From Fen-1308 sp035319125 (lineage in GTDB: Bacteria; Nitrospirota; Thermodesulfovibrionia; Thermodesulfovibrionales; Dissulfurispiraceae): 52,521 bases of DNA. Location of the stretch: NCBI GenBank assembly GCA_035319125.1, contig DATHDG010000037.1, forward strand, positions 1 through 52,521, in the 5' to 3' direction. The position numbers were made by a program, and so were the translations under genes. Positions 42,126-50,669 of this stretch are shown piece after piece (position 1 is the first letter of the stretch; the number at the start of each line of letters is the position of its first letter). The notes under the pieces were generated by a model. That model ran no database searches, was not told where the DNA came from, and saw only the letters and a list, made by a program, of their open reading frames with translations.

Positions 42126-43376
42126 TTATACTATCTTGGAAATGCCACTATACTGATCAGCTGAAGCGTCCATTTTATTGCCTGAAGCATCTATCCCTGA
42201 AAATTTGAACATGATATGGGAAGGATCCAGCGTGGCGTTGGCTTCACTATTTTGGGTTATCTTGAACATCACTTGGGCAGTGGCAGTTTTGCTGTTGTAG
42301 ATGACACTTACTGGCACAGAAGAAATAGCAGCTTCAGTGGGTTGGACGGGAAGTCCCCAGTTATATGCATAGCCAGCATCCGAGGCAGTTGTTCTGCGGA
42401 TAAGCCAGTTTGAGAGGTTCTGCACGGATTCAACATCCATATCCTTGTTGAAGGTAAAGTTCATTGTAAATGTCTTAGAGGTGCCTGAATCTGAAAGCCC
42501 CGAATCCATTGTCGCGACAAGGGTGCCCGGACCTAATGACGGTAAGAAGCCTCCTGAGCTATATACGGCTGAAAATTTAGGCAATGAAAACTTACTTATG
42601 TAATTCTGAAGCTCAGTAATCTGGGACTGGATATTTGATTTGGACTGCGAATCAGACTGTGTCTTGGCAAGATTTGATAATATGTCAACCTGTTCATTTG
42701 CCTTGGCTGTTTCCTTCATATCCGCATAGGTTTTGCCCAATTCCAAGTAAACGTCAGCATAAGATTTGTCCAGCGCTACGGCCTGGGTTAGCTGCGCCAC
42801 CGCAGCATCAAATCGACCCATCTTCCGATAATCCTGTCCGAGGGCATAAAATCCGCTCGGATCGTTAGAACCGGTTAATATCTTGGCCCTTTTAAACACT
42901 TTTTCAGCATCAGTATATAGGCCTTCCGCCAGATACGTCTGCCCGAGCGAGTAAACATTCGAGGCCAGATTCGGGTCTAAAGCTACGGCCTTAGAATATT
43001 CCTTGTCGGCATTCTTAAAGTCTTTCTGGTTGAAATATATTAGACCCAGTTCAGAATGCGGCTCAGTGCTTGTAGGAAAGAAGGCGGCTGCCTGCTTGTA
43101 CGCCTTGATAGCCTCATCGTCCTTGCCCTGTTTCTGGTAGGTGTCCGCGAGATATTTATAAGCCGTGATGGTGTTATCGGAGTAGGGGGAAAGCGCTATC
43201 GAACTTTTCAGTTCAACAATGGCGGCATCCATGTTGCCGTTAGTCAAATCTGCGAGTCCGCGTGAAAGGGCGCTGTTCGCAAGGCCGTCTACCTGGTCCT
43301 GCGTGGGCGTGATAGCCGAGAAAACAGCCTCTGCGTTATTTGTAATTGCTGCGCTTATAGATGAAAGTGATTGCAT
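42126..43376 (-). CDS. TPR protein with a beta-rich C-terminal domain, sigma-28 regulon
   Basis: The 416-residue protein has about five TPR units at residues 35-235 (YKYLADTYQKQGKDDEAIKA, SELGLIYFNQKDFKNADKEY, YSLGQTYLAEGLYTDAEKVF, YALGQDYRKMGRFDAAVAQL, YLELGKTYADMKETAKANEQ). A Ser/Gln coiled-coil linker follows (to about 265), then a beta-rich domain of about 145 residues (for example TFTMNFTFNKDMDVESVQNL). It has no Sec signal peptide. Upstream is a FliA-type promoter (43401-43427). It stands convergent to flgL and divergent from the giant glycosyltransferase gene. A flagellar-secreted or filament-linked protein is one reading; a cytoplasmic partner of the glycosyltransferase is another. 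No named family recognised. Confidence 0.85.
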   Translation of the reverse strand: MQSLSSISAAITNNAEAVFSAITPTQDQVDGLANSALSRGLADLTNGNMDAAIVELKSSIALSPYSDNTITAYKYLADTYQKQGKDDEAIKAYKQAAAFFPTSTEPHSELGLIYFNQKDFKNADKEYSKAVALDPNLASNVYSLGQTYLAEGLYTDAEKVFKRAKILTGSNDPSGFYALGQDYRKMGRFDAAVAQLTQAVALDKSYADVYLELGKTYADMKETAKANEQVDILSNLAKTQSDSQSKSNIQSQITELQNYISKFSLPKFSAVYSSGGFLPSLGPGTLVATMDSGLSDSGTSKTFTMNFTFNKDMDVESVQNLSNWLIRRTTASDAGYAYNWGLPVQPTEAAISSVPVSVIYNSKTATAQVMFKITQNSEANATLDPSHIMFKFSGIDASGNKMDASADQYSGISKIV

Positions 43377-43400
43377 TTATTTACAATGTCCCCAGTTAAG

Positions 43401-43427
43401 TTATCGGATGTGATTACACTAACTTTA
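43401..43427 (-). promoter_or_regulatory. Sigma-28 (FliA) promoter of the TPR gene
   Basis: On the minus strand this reads TAAAGTTA-N11-TCCGATAA, that is TAAA-N15-TCCGATAA, which is almost the full FliA consensus. It lies 24 bases before the start codon at 43376. Confidence 0.85.
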
Positions 43428-43533
43428 GCCGCAGCTCTTTTTATTGAGTTATAATATTCATGGTTATTAATGCCAGAAAGTTACTCGAAATAATATCAAA
43501 TGAGCCCCGGATTTGCCATTGGCATCCTAATAG

Positions 43534-43550
43534 TGGGAAACAATTTCCCA
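43534..43550. promoter_or_regulatory. Palindrome in the divergent region
   Basis: TGGGAAA-CAA-TTTCCCA is a perfect 7-bp inverted repeat with a three-base centre, lying between the two divergent promoters. A T-run begins nine bases after it on the plus strand. It could be an operator or a weak hairpin. Confidence 0.35.
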
Positions 43551-43667
43551 TAAGAAATATTTTTTCCTGCATCGGGCATATAAATTATTATTGGATGAAA
43601 AATCAGGATAACGAGCTTTCCAGGAGAAAGCAAATTAAAATCATATTAATCAACTTTTCTTGAAAGT

Positions 43668-43684
43668 ATGGCAAGTAAATTGCT
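43668..43684 (+). promoter_or_regulatory. Sigma-54 promoter of the giant glycosyltransferase gene
   Basis: ATGGCAAGTAAATTGCT has TGGCA and TTGCT with GG and GC twelve bases apart. A small inverted repeat (ACTTT-TCTTG-AAAGT, 43653-43667) abuts it. The leader to ATG 43886 is about 200 bases. Confidence 0.8.
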
Positions 43685-43885
43685 ATAAGTACTTTTAGAG
43701 TTTCTGATTTAAAAATATAATGCATAACAAATTATTTAATAGTAGGTGCGTCTTCGGTAGTCACGGAATTGATTGCAGAAATAGCCGATTTTAAATGGCC
43801 GTTTGCAGGACTCATCAACTGAAGATAAGTAGTGAGTGAATCATGTCGTGAAGATTGTAAGATTGAGAAGAAATGAGAGGTAAAA

Positions 43886-46800
43886 ATGAGATTTATCATT
43901 CTCTCTCCACCATATGAAAATGGAAACGGAGGGGTAAGAGCATTATATGACCTACAGAAGTGGCTAATAAGGTTTGGCAAGGATGCAATCGTCGTAAATA
44001 ATATCTTCCCTCTCGAACCTGATGATGTTGCAATCTATCCCGAAATCATAGTCGGTAACCCGTTTAACGCCCAGAGAGTTGTGCGCTATTTGCTAAACAC
44101 GCCCGGGAAAATGGGAGGCGATGGTATATATGGAGAGAATGATTTGTTGGTTGCATGGTCACCCAATGAATCTCGTTATTCAGATGGTTTTTGGCTCATG
44201 CTCCCATACCTCAATCCGGTATTTATCAACCATGAATACGAGCGCACAATCGACTGTTTTTGGGTGCATAAGGGGCGTAATACTCAGCATCCATGCACGA
44301 GTGATTGCATTGAAATTACGAAGTCTTGGCCACCTACTAAAGCCGAGTTAGCCGCATTGCTTAACAAGACCAGAACTCTTTACAGTTATGATGATAATAC
44401 GGCTTTAGCTGTAGAGGCTAAAGCGTGCGGTTGTATCGTGAAGCTGATACAGGGAAATAAAGTAGTAGATTATGCATTTCCCGAATGGGCTGAATTTAAT
44501 TATGAGAGATTTGAAAGCCAAATGAAGATGTTTATAAGTAAAGTGAATAACATTGGTGGAATGATCAATTACGACATTTCTCCAAGACGTGTCCCGACCA
44601 GCGATATCTGTTCTGACTCTGCTGTCCGCAATTGGGAGGCTCATGGGGCCAAGCGCAGTTGCGCGGCCGCAGGCAAAAGACTGGTAATCGGTTCGCGTAT
44701 CGACAGCATACCAGATTTTGTTGGCGAGGAATTTGGTGTGTCATACAGGAAGGCGCAGGAGCTCGCTGAAACAGGAGAGACACAGGGCGCCATAACGATG
44801 TTGTCAGGCCTGCTGGATAAATATCCTGATATGGCTAAATTGCATAATGATCTTGGGGTTCTCTGTTACAGAGATGGAGAGGCTGAAAAAGCTCTTTCCC
44901 ATTACAGGCAGGCATCAAGACTCGAACCTGACAATGTCATTTTCAAGAAAAACCTCGCAGATTTCTGCTTTGTAGGGCTGGGCAAGAGTGAGGAGGCGAT
45001 GCAGATATATCTTAATATATTGTCCTCCAATCCGCGGGACGCCGAGACTTGGGCTTCTCTGGGATATGCATGTTCAACAATGGAAAGACCGGCTGATGCA
45101 GCTTTCTTTTACGGAAAGGCATTGGAGATCAATCCTTTGAATGAAACGGCTCAAAAGGGACTTGAGACTGTTGCAGCAAATAAAATGTGTGGGCGCACCG
45201 ACGAATCTGCAACCGGAGCACGCGGGCTTTCAGAAGAATACCTGGCCGTGACGCTTTCGCGGACGCTTAATAAGGTCAATCCTGAGGTCTCCATCGTTAT
45301 CCCTGTTTTCAATAAGGTTGACTACACTCGCAAATGTCTCGAAATGATCGCTCAAAATACGCCGGCTGGAGTTTGTGAAATAATTGTAATAGATAATGCA
45401 TCGACAGATGAGACAAAGTCACTTTTATCTAATCTGAAGGATTGTGTGAAATACATCGAGAATGAACGCAATCTTGGTTATGCAAAGGCCAACAACCAGG
45501 CAGCACGAATAGCCGCTGGTAAATATCTCCTCTTTCTCAACAACGATACCGAGGTATTGCCTAGTTGGCTTGAACCGCTTGTGAAGATCATGGATGAGCG
45601 CAGTGAAATCGGGATCGCAGCCCCAAAATTGATATATCCCAACGGTACTATTCAGCACTGCGGCAAGGTCTGGAGAAATGTTACAGGTCACGATTCTCAC
45701 CCTGAGCATTTATATCTGTGCGAGCCGGGTAATTCCGTGTATGTTAATAACAGCAGGGAATTCAGCATGGTGACGGGGGCCTGTGTTATTGTTCGACGAG
45801 ATGAGTTCGTGGACGTCGGTATGTTCGACGAGAATTACGAGAATGGCTGGGAAGACGATGATCTCTGCTATGCGTTCACATCCAAAGGCCGCAGGATCTT
45901 CTACTGTGCCGAAAGCACGGTCATTCATCACGAGAATGTGACACTCAAAGAATCATTCAGTACTGCGACATTCAAAAAGAATAGAGAGCGTTTTTTTTGC
46001 AAATGGGGACAGATGGTAGAACGCGATGACCTGAAATATTACATAGAAGACGGCTTTGCGCTCTCCAGGTCAAAGTTTTCAGGCAAACTCGAGTGGGCGC
46101 ACAAAGGGACTCCTAAGGCAGATGCTAAATCAGTCCTTGTGTCGAATCTGGTTCGCGGCGGTGATGTACTTCTCACGACAACACTTTTACCCGAAATAAG
46201 AAAACGCCATCCACATGCCCGCATAACATTCGCCTGCGCTCCTGCATTTGCAGAAATACTTGAAGGTAATCCTTATGTTGATGAAATCATGCCTTTCGGT
46301 CAAAATCATTATTCGGAGAAAGACTGGAATAAGGTTGCTGAATTGGCCTCCACGTATGAGGCTGCATATCTTGCGCAGCCTATTCCTGATTTAGGGCAGG
46401 ATTTCTTTACTACTCTCAGGGATGGCAATTGGCATCTTACGGATATTTTTGCCGCCAAAGCGGGCGTTTATCATTATCACAGAAACCCCGAGCTTTATTT
46501 GAAAGACAAGGATATTGCAGATGCAATGGATGTCATCGGAAGAAACGGAATAGATACCGGGAAACCGTACGTTGTTTTTCATTATGCAGCGCAGGATGAT
46601 TTTAAATCATGGAACCCGGATGAAATGAAAAAGCTGATACAGAAAATGCATGCATGTTATCCTTCACTTCAATATGTACTTATCGGAGGAAAAGAGTCTG
46701 AATCTGTCGCCGGACCGAATCTTGTCAATGTCTCTGGGAAAACTACGATACTGCAAAGCGCGGCCATTATATCAAAGGCCGAATGTTTTATCGGAGTCGA

Positions 46801-49800
46801 CAGTCTGCCAGCTCATCTTACAACACATCAGCAGACGCCGGCTATCATCCTGTTTGGAGGCACACTCCAAAGGTTTTGCGGACCACAGAATGATAATGCT
46901 CGTGCAATTGAAAAGAGCCGCGCTGATATGATCACGGCTGATGACGTAGCGAGGTCGCTGCGCGAATTACCTCAATTCACAAACATTGATGCCGGCAGTC
47001 TACCTTCGGTTTTGGGTGTTGTTTCTCGGCCTCTGGTGACCGGAATGACATCTATTGTCATACTCACATTCAACGAACTCAAATACACAAGAGAGTGCAT
47101 CGAAAGCATCAAGAGGCACACTCCTGAACCTCACGAGGTTATTTTCGTTGACAATGCTTCTAAGGATGGAACGGTAAAATGGCTGAGAAAAATTGTAGCG
47201 AAACACACTAATTACAGACTTATCGAAAATGATAAGAACCAGGGTTTTGCAAAGGGCTGCAATCAGGGAATAGAAGCATCCTCGGGGGAGTATATACTGC
47301 TTCTTAATAACGATGTAGTTGTCACGGATAACTGGCTTTCAGGGATGCTTGAATGTCTTAACAGCGCTCCGGATACGGGGATAGTGGGTCCCATGACGAA
47401 TAATATCAGCGGTCCGCAAAAGATCCGGGATGTTGATTACAAGACGATGGGACGCATGCACGACTATGCGAAATTATTCAGGGAAATGCATCGCTACCGT
47501 CGCATAGCATTCAGGCGGATAGTAGGATTCTGCATGCTGTTTAGGCGTCAACTTGCGGATAAAATTGGCCTACTGGATACGAGTTTCGGAACAGGCAATT
47601 TCGAGGATGACGACTATTGTCTCAGGGCGGCTTTGGCCGGATACAGAAACCTGGTCGCCGGGGATGTATTTATTCACCATTACGGCAGCCGTAGCTTTAT
47701 CGGCAACAGGATAGACTACGGTGCAGCCATGTCTGGAAATATAAAGATATTTGAGGAAAAGTGGACGGGTATTCCCGTCGATACACCCCTCGGTAAAAGA
47801 GTCGCCGCCCTTAATTTTATATCGAAGGCGGATGGGTTGAACCAGCGAGGGCAGCTTGATAAGGCCGTGGCCACGATGATCGAGGGGGTCAAGTATGCGC
47901 CTGAAGAAAAGGCCCTCTATTATCATCTTGCCGAAATGCTTATGGATGAGAAGCTTTATAAAGACGCACTCGATGCCGTTAATTCCATGCCTGCTGGTGC
48001 GGAAGGCGATTTGAAAAGGCTCGAAATAATTGCATATTGCACTGATGATCTTAACGAAGCCGCAAAGTATGCTGAGCGCATGCTGGAATTGGACGAAGCC
48101 TGCGCACCTGCCTGGAATTTGAAAGGAGTGATTGCTCAGAAGCAGAGGGACAATGTGGCCGCTGAAGGTTTCTTCATGCGAGCAAGTGAATCCGACCCTG
48201 GTTATGGCGCTCCGTGCACTAATCGCGGCATGCTGAAATGGGCATCAGGAGAACAAGATAAAGCCCTTGTTCTCCTGGAAAAAGGTTTTGTTTTATCGCC
48301 GACTGCGACGGACAATGTTACTCTCTACCATTCGGCAATAACAGCTCTCGAACAATTCGAAAGAGCTGAAAAGATATTCCACGAAGCAAAGGATTTGCAT
48401 CCCGAAAATAAGAGGATACTCTTCTTCCTGATCGATATTTTGATTAAGCAGGACAAGTTTGAAACGGCCATGCGTCGAGTTGAGCAGGCAATGCTAGACA
48501 TCGGCATTGATGACGGTATGCTCTCGGCTGCACTTGCGCTGCGTGAAAAGGTCGGGACTGGGGAAATTGATAAGATCGCAAAGAATAAAGGCACACTTTC
48601 CTTGTGCATGATCGTCAAGAACGAAGAACAGCATCTGGCTCGCTGCCTTCTGAGCGCCGGACCTGCGGTTGATGAGATGATCGTTGTCGATACGGGATCA
48701 ACGGACAGGACAAGAGATATTGCACAGGCATACGGCGCCAGGGTATTCGATTTCCCCTGGACTAACGACTTTTCTGAAGCCAGAAATTATTCTTTGTCTA
48801 AAGCTGTCGGCGACTGGATTCTAGTTCTTGATGCCGATGAGGTTATATCTCCGCAGGACTATCCTGAATTTGAGAAAATTGTTGCCCAAAAACTATCCAG
48901 GCCCGTTGCCTATACCATGATAACGAGGAACTATACGTACGAAGTCACGTCAAAGGGTTGGACGGCCAATGACAGGAAATATCTCGGCGAGGAAGCCGGC
49001 ACGGGCTGGTTTCCGAGCTCAAAGGTCAGGTTGTTCATCAACGACAAGCGGATCAGGTTCCAGAACCCGGTGCATGAGTTTGTTGAGGCATCTCTTGAAA
49101 AAGCAGGTATAGAGATTAAAATTTCCCAGATCCCGGTCCATCATTATGGAAGATTCGACAAGGACAAGATCATTGAAAAAGGGAAAAAGTATTTTCTTCT
49201 CGGGAAGAAGAAGATCGAGGAACTGAAAGGGGACTTTAAAGCTGTAAAGGAACTCGCTATTCAGGCATTGGAACTGCAGGAATATGACACTTCAGTGGAG
49301 TTGTGGAAAGAGGCTATTAAACTTAATCAGACCGATCCTGATGTTTTTCTAAATATTGGCTATGCATACCTCAAACTTGAAAGATATGGGGAAGCTCTTG
49401 ACTCTTCCCGCAGGGCAATGGAACTGAATCCATCTATGAAGGAAGCGGTGCTGAATTATGCCGGTTGTGAATTTCTGATCGGTGATATCGAGAAAACAAT
49501 TTCTGTTCTTGAGACACTGCTACAGACGCATCCCGATTATCCGTCTGCCATGTTGTTGGTCGCTGCCGCGTATTACGTACAGGGTCAAAAAGAAAAAGGA
49601 CGCGGCTTGTTCGATAAACTTCGTAAGAGGGGATTTAACTGGACAAACTTCATAGATGAACAATCCAGGGCAGCAATGTCGCTCGGGAAATACAATATGG
49701 CTGCTCTTCTGCTCGAGGTGGCAATCGAAACCGGGAATATAAACAGTGATACTAATAGCTTGCTTGCTGAGTGCAGGGGCGAGAAAGAGAACTCAGGCCA

Positions 49801-49816
49801 TAAATCATTGCATTGA
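43886..49816 (+). CDS. Giant multi-domain glycosyltransferase with TPR blocks (putative flagellin glycosyltransferase)
   Basis: The single 1976-residue frame has at least eight modules. 1-220: Rossmann/GT4-like start (IILSPPYENGNGGVRALYDL). About 290-430: TPR. 467-720: GT2 domain (SIVIPVFNKVDYTRKCLEMI, IVIDNASTDET with Asp503, FLNNDTEVLP). 748-1025: GT9-like, heptosyltransferase family (VSNLVRGGDVLLTTTLLPEI, then GVDSLPAHLT). 1053-1270: second GT2 (SIVILTFNELKYTRECIESI, VDNASKDGT, LLNNDVVV). 1312-1568: TPR. 1568-1755: third GT2 (LCMIVKNEEQHLARCLLSAG, VDTGSTDRT, LDADEV). 1771-1961: TPR. No membrane segments are seen, so it is cytoplasmic. Between flgL and flagellin, under a sigma-54 promoter, it probably glycosylates flagellin before export. 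Family motifs are seen; substrate is inference. Confidence 0.9.
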   Translation: MRFIILSPPYENGNGGVRALYDLQKWLIRFGKDAIVVNNIFPLEPDDVAIYPEIIVGNPFNAQRVVRYLLNTPGKMGGDGIYGENDLLVAWSPNESRYSDGFWLMLPYLNPVFINHEYERTIDCFWVHKGRNTQHPCTSDCIEITKSWPPTKAELAALLNKTRTLYSYDDNTALAVEAKACGCIVKLIQGNKVVDYAFPEWAEFNYERFESQMKMFISKVNNIGGMINYDISPRRVPTSDICSDSAVRNWEAHGAKRSCAAAGKRLVIGSRIDSIPDFVGEEFGVSYRKAQELAETGETQGAITMLSGLLDKYPDMAKLHNDLGVLCYRDGEAEKALSHYRQASRLEPDNVIFKKNLADFCFVGLGKSEEAMQIYLNILSSNPRDAETWASLGYACSTMERPADAAFFYGKALEINPLNETAQKGLETVAANKMCGRTDESATGARGLSEEYLAVTLSRTLNKVNPEVSIVIPVFNKVDYTRKCLEMIAQNTPAGVCEIIVIDNASTDETKSLLSNLKDCVKYIENERNLGYAKANNQAARIAAGKYLLFLNNDTEVLPSWLEPLVKIMDERSEIGIAAPKLIYPNGTIQHCGKVWRNVTGHDSHPEHLYLCEPGNSVYVNNSREFSMVTGACVIVRRDEFVDVGMFDENYENGWEDDDLCYAFTSKGRRIFYCAESTVIHHENVTLKESFSTATFKKNRERFFCKWGQMVERDDLKYYIEDGFALSRSKFSGKLEWAHKGTPKADAKSVLVSNLVRGGDVLLTTTLLPEIRKRHPHARITFACAPAFAEILEGNPYVDEIMPFGQNHYSEKDWNKVAELASTYEAAYLAQPIPDLGQDFFTTLRDGNWHLTDIFAAKAGVYHYHRNPELYLKDKDIADAMDVIGRNGIDTGKPYVVFHYAAQDDFKSWNPDEMKKLIQKMHACYPSLQYVLIGGKESESVAGPNLVNVSGKTTILQSAAIISKAECFIGVDSLPAHLTTHQQTPAIILFGGTLQRFCGPQNDNARAIEKSRADMITADDVARSLRELPQFTNIDAGSLPSVLGVVSRPLVTGMTSIVILTFNELKYTRECIESIKRHTPEPHEVIFVDNASKDGTVKWLRKIVAKHTNYRLIENDKNQGFAKGCNQGIEASSGEYILLLNNDVVVTDNWLSGMLECLNSAPDTGIVGPMTNNISGPQKIRDVDYKTMGRMHDYAKLFREMHRYRRIAFRRIVGFCMLFRRQLADKIGLLDTSFGTGNFEDDDYCLRAALAGYRNLVAGDVFIHHYGSRSFIGNRIDYGAAMSGNIKIFEEKWTGIPVDTPLGKRVAALNFISKADGLNQRGQLDKAVATMIEGVKYAPEEKALYYHLAEMLMDEKLYKDALDAVNSMPAGAEGDLKRLEIIAYCTDDLNEAAKYAERMLELDEACAPAWNLKGVIAQKQRDNVAAEGFFMRASESDPGYGAPCTNRGMLKWASGEQDKALVLLEKGFVLSPTATDNVTLYHSAITALEQFERAEKIFHEAKDLHPENKRILFFLIDILIKQDKFETAMRRVEQAMLDIGIDDGMLSAALALREKVGTGEIDKIAKNKGTLSLCMIVKNEEQHLARCLLSAGPAVDEMIVVDTGSTDRTRDIAQAYGARVFDFPWTNDFSEARNYSLSKAVGDWILVLDADEVISPQDYPEFEKIVAQKLSRPVAYTMITRNYTYEVTSKGWTANDRKYLGEEAGTGWFPSSKVRLFINDKRIRFQNPVHEFVEASLEKAGIEIKISQIPVHHYGRFDKDKIIEKGKKYFLLGKKKIEELKGDFKAVKELAIQALELQEYDTSVELWKEAIKLNQTDPDVFLNIGYAYLKLERYGEALDSSRRAMELNPSMKEAVLNYAGCEFLIGDIEKTISVLETLLQTHPDYPSAMLLVAAAYYVQGQKEKGRGLFDKLRKRGFNWTNFIDEQSRAAMSLGKYNMAALLLEVAIETGNINSDTNSLLAECRGEKENSGHKSLH

Positions 49817-49869
49817 CTCGGTGTCAAGCACAGCCTCTGGAATGCTTACAAACGGCTGTGCAGGCCGAG
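49817..49869. terminator. Two-part stem-loop between convergent genes
   Basis: Outer arms CTCGG (49817-49821) and CCGAG (49865-49869) enclose an inner 8-bp stem GCACAGCC (49828-49835) / GGCTGTGC (49854-49861). It begins right after the glycosyltransferase stop and could end transcripts from both sides. No long T-run follows on either strand. Confidence 0.5.
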
Positions 49870-49887
49870 TTATTAGAGAGGTTTATT

Positions 49888-50265
49888 CTAAGCTGCCGAC
49901 GCTCTGAGACCGGCGGCAATATTCAGGTTGATATTGATCAGGACTGTCAGTTTATTTGGTTCTGGAAAGCACATTACTTCTTTAGTCCGTTTATCTACAA
50001 ACATGCTAAGTGTCAACAGATCTTCCTTCAATTGCCTTGGAAGTTGATTTCCTTCAGAGGTAATCTCCGCCTGAAAAATACTCCATAACAGGCTGTTCAT
50101 TCTCAGCGCTTCGAACAAGCTTTCAATACGGTCAGGCCTATCCCAGTTTTGCTGACAATCTCTTATCTTTAGTGCCGATTGCGTGAGAGCATAAGCATCT
50201 ATCTCTCTTTCTGACATTTCAGGAGTGGGGGCTTTTCTATAAGCTTGCATTTGCGTTGCGTACAT
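49888..50265 (-). CDS. flaF: Flagellar biosynthesis regulator FlaF
   Basis: The 125-residue protein matches FlaF: EREIDAYALTQSALKIRDCQ, then NSLLWSIFQAEITSEGNQLP and LKEDLLTLSMFVDKRTKEVM. In Caulobacter, FlaF promotes flagellin translation or secretion and opposes FlbT. It overlaps flbT by 29 bases in the same direction, so the pair is coupled. The ribosome binding site on the minus strand is AGAGGT before ATG 50265. FlaF is best known from Alphaproteobacteria; the rest of this cluster does not look alphaproteobacterial. Confidence 0.88.
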   Translation of the reverse strand: MYATQMQAYRKAPTPEMSEREIDAYALTQSALKIRDCQQNWDRPDRIESLFEALRMNSLLWSIFQAEITSEGNQLPRQLKEDLLTLSMFVDKRTKEVMCFPEPNKLTVLININLNIAAGLRASAA

Positions 50266-50644
50266 TATTAATTACCTCTTGCTCGTATTCGATCAATTTC
50301 TTTGTTAGCTTAAGTGCCTGGTAGTATTTATTGCCCAATATATACCAGCTGATTTGGTCTATCAAGCCCAGAGTGCTGGGCGCTGCATCTACAACGTCTT
50401 TTACCAATTCCCAATAAGACCTGTGATGCTCGGAGATGTTCTTTTCATCAACATACATAAGTTGTATTACAAAATAAATTCTGCGGCAGGGCGAGTCTGC
50501 TTGCTTGACGCTAAGGATATCTTTTTCACGAAGTACCGGGACATTGTTTTCGATAATGAATTCGCTATGGGTCCCACCATTCTCGATAACAGCGTTGCCT
50601 ACTATGAGCCGTTCGTGTGGTCGCAGACTTATTTTTAGCGCCAT
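50237..50644 (-). CDS. flbT: Flagellin post-transcriptional regulator FlbT
   Basis: The 135-residue protein matches FlbT: ALKISLRPHERLIVGNAVIE, NNVPVLREKDIL, then ADSPCRRIYFVIQLMYVDE and GNKYYQALKLTKKLIEYEQE. In Caulobacter, FlbT binds the 5' leader of flagellin mRNA and limits its translation and life span until the hook is built. Here it lies downstream of flagellin, transcribed in the same direction, with flaF after it. The flagellin mRNA has a leader of about 120 bases that could be its target (inference). Confidence 0.9.
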   Translation of the reverse strand: MALKISLRPHERLIVGNAVIENGGTHSEFIIENNVPVLREKDILSVKQADSPCRRIYFVIQLMYVDEKNISEHHRSYWELVKDVVDAAPSTLGLIDQISWYILGNKYYQALKLTKKLIEYEQEVINNVRNANASL

Positions 50645-50669
50645 TTCATATAACCCCGTCTAAAAAATA

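Larger units (their letters stand above)
43377..43885. other. Divergent regulatory region (509 bases without a gene)
   Basis: This A/T-rich stretch holds the minus-strand sigma-28 promoter (43401-43427), the palindrome TGGGAAA-CAA-TTTCCCA (43534-43550) and the plus-strand sigma-54 promoter (43668-43684). It ends in a leader of about 200 bases before the glycosyltransferase gene. Short open frames at 43460-43663 (plus) and 43732-43980 (minus) lack ribosome binding sites and family features. I see no RNA gene in it. Confidence 0.6.

Noticed and set aside
43460..43663. 67-codon plus-strand frame with TATAAT just upstream
   Set aside because: The TATAAT is only a few bases before the ATG with no -35 and no ribosome binding site; composition is that of A/T-rich spacer.
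43732..43980. 82-codon minus-strand frame in the divergent region
   Set aside because: It overlaps the start and ribosome binding site of the glycosyltransferase gene and shows no recognisable domain. The C-terminal part looks protein-like, so a decayed remnant cannot be excluded.
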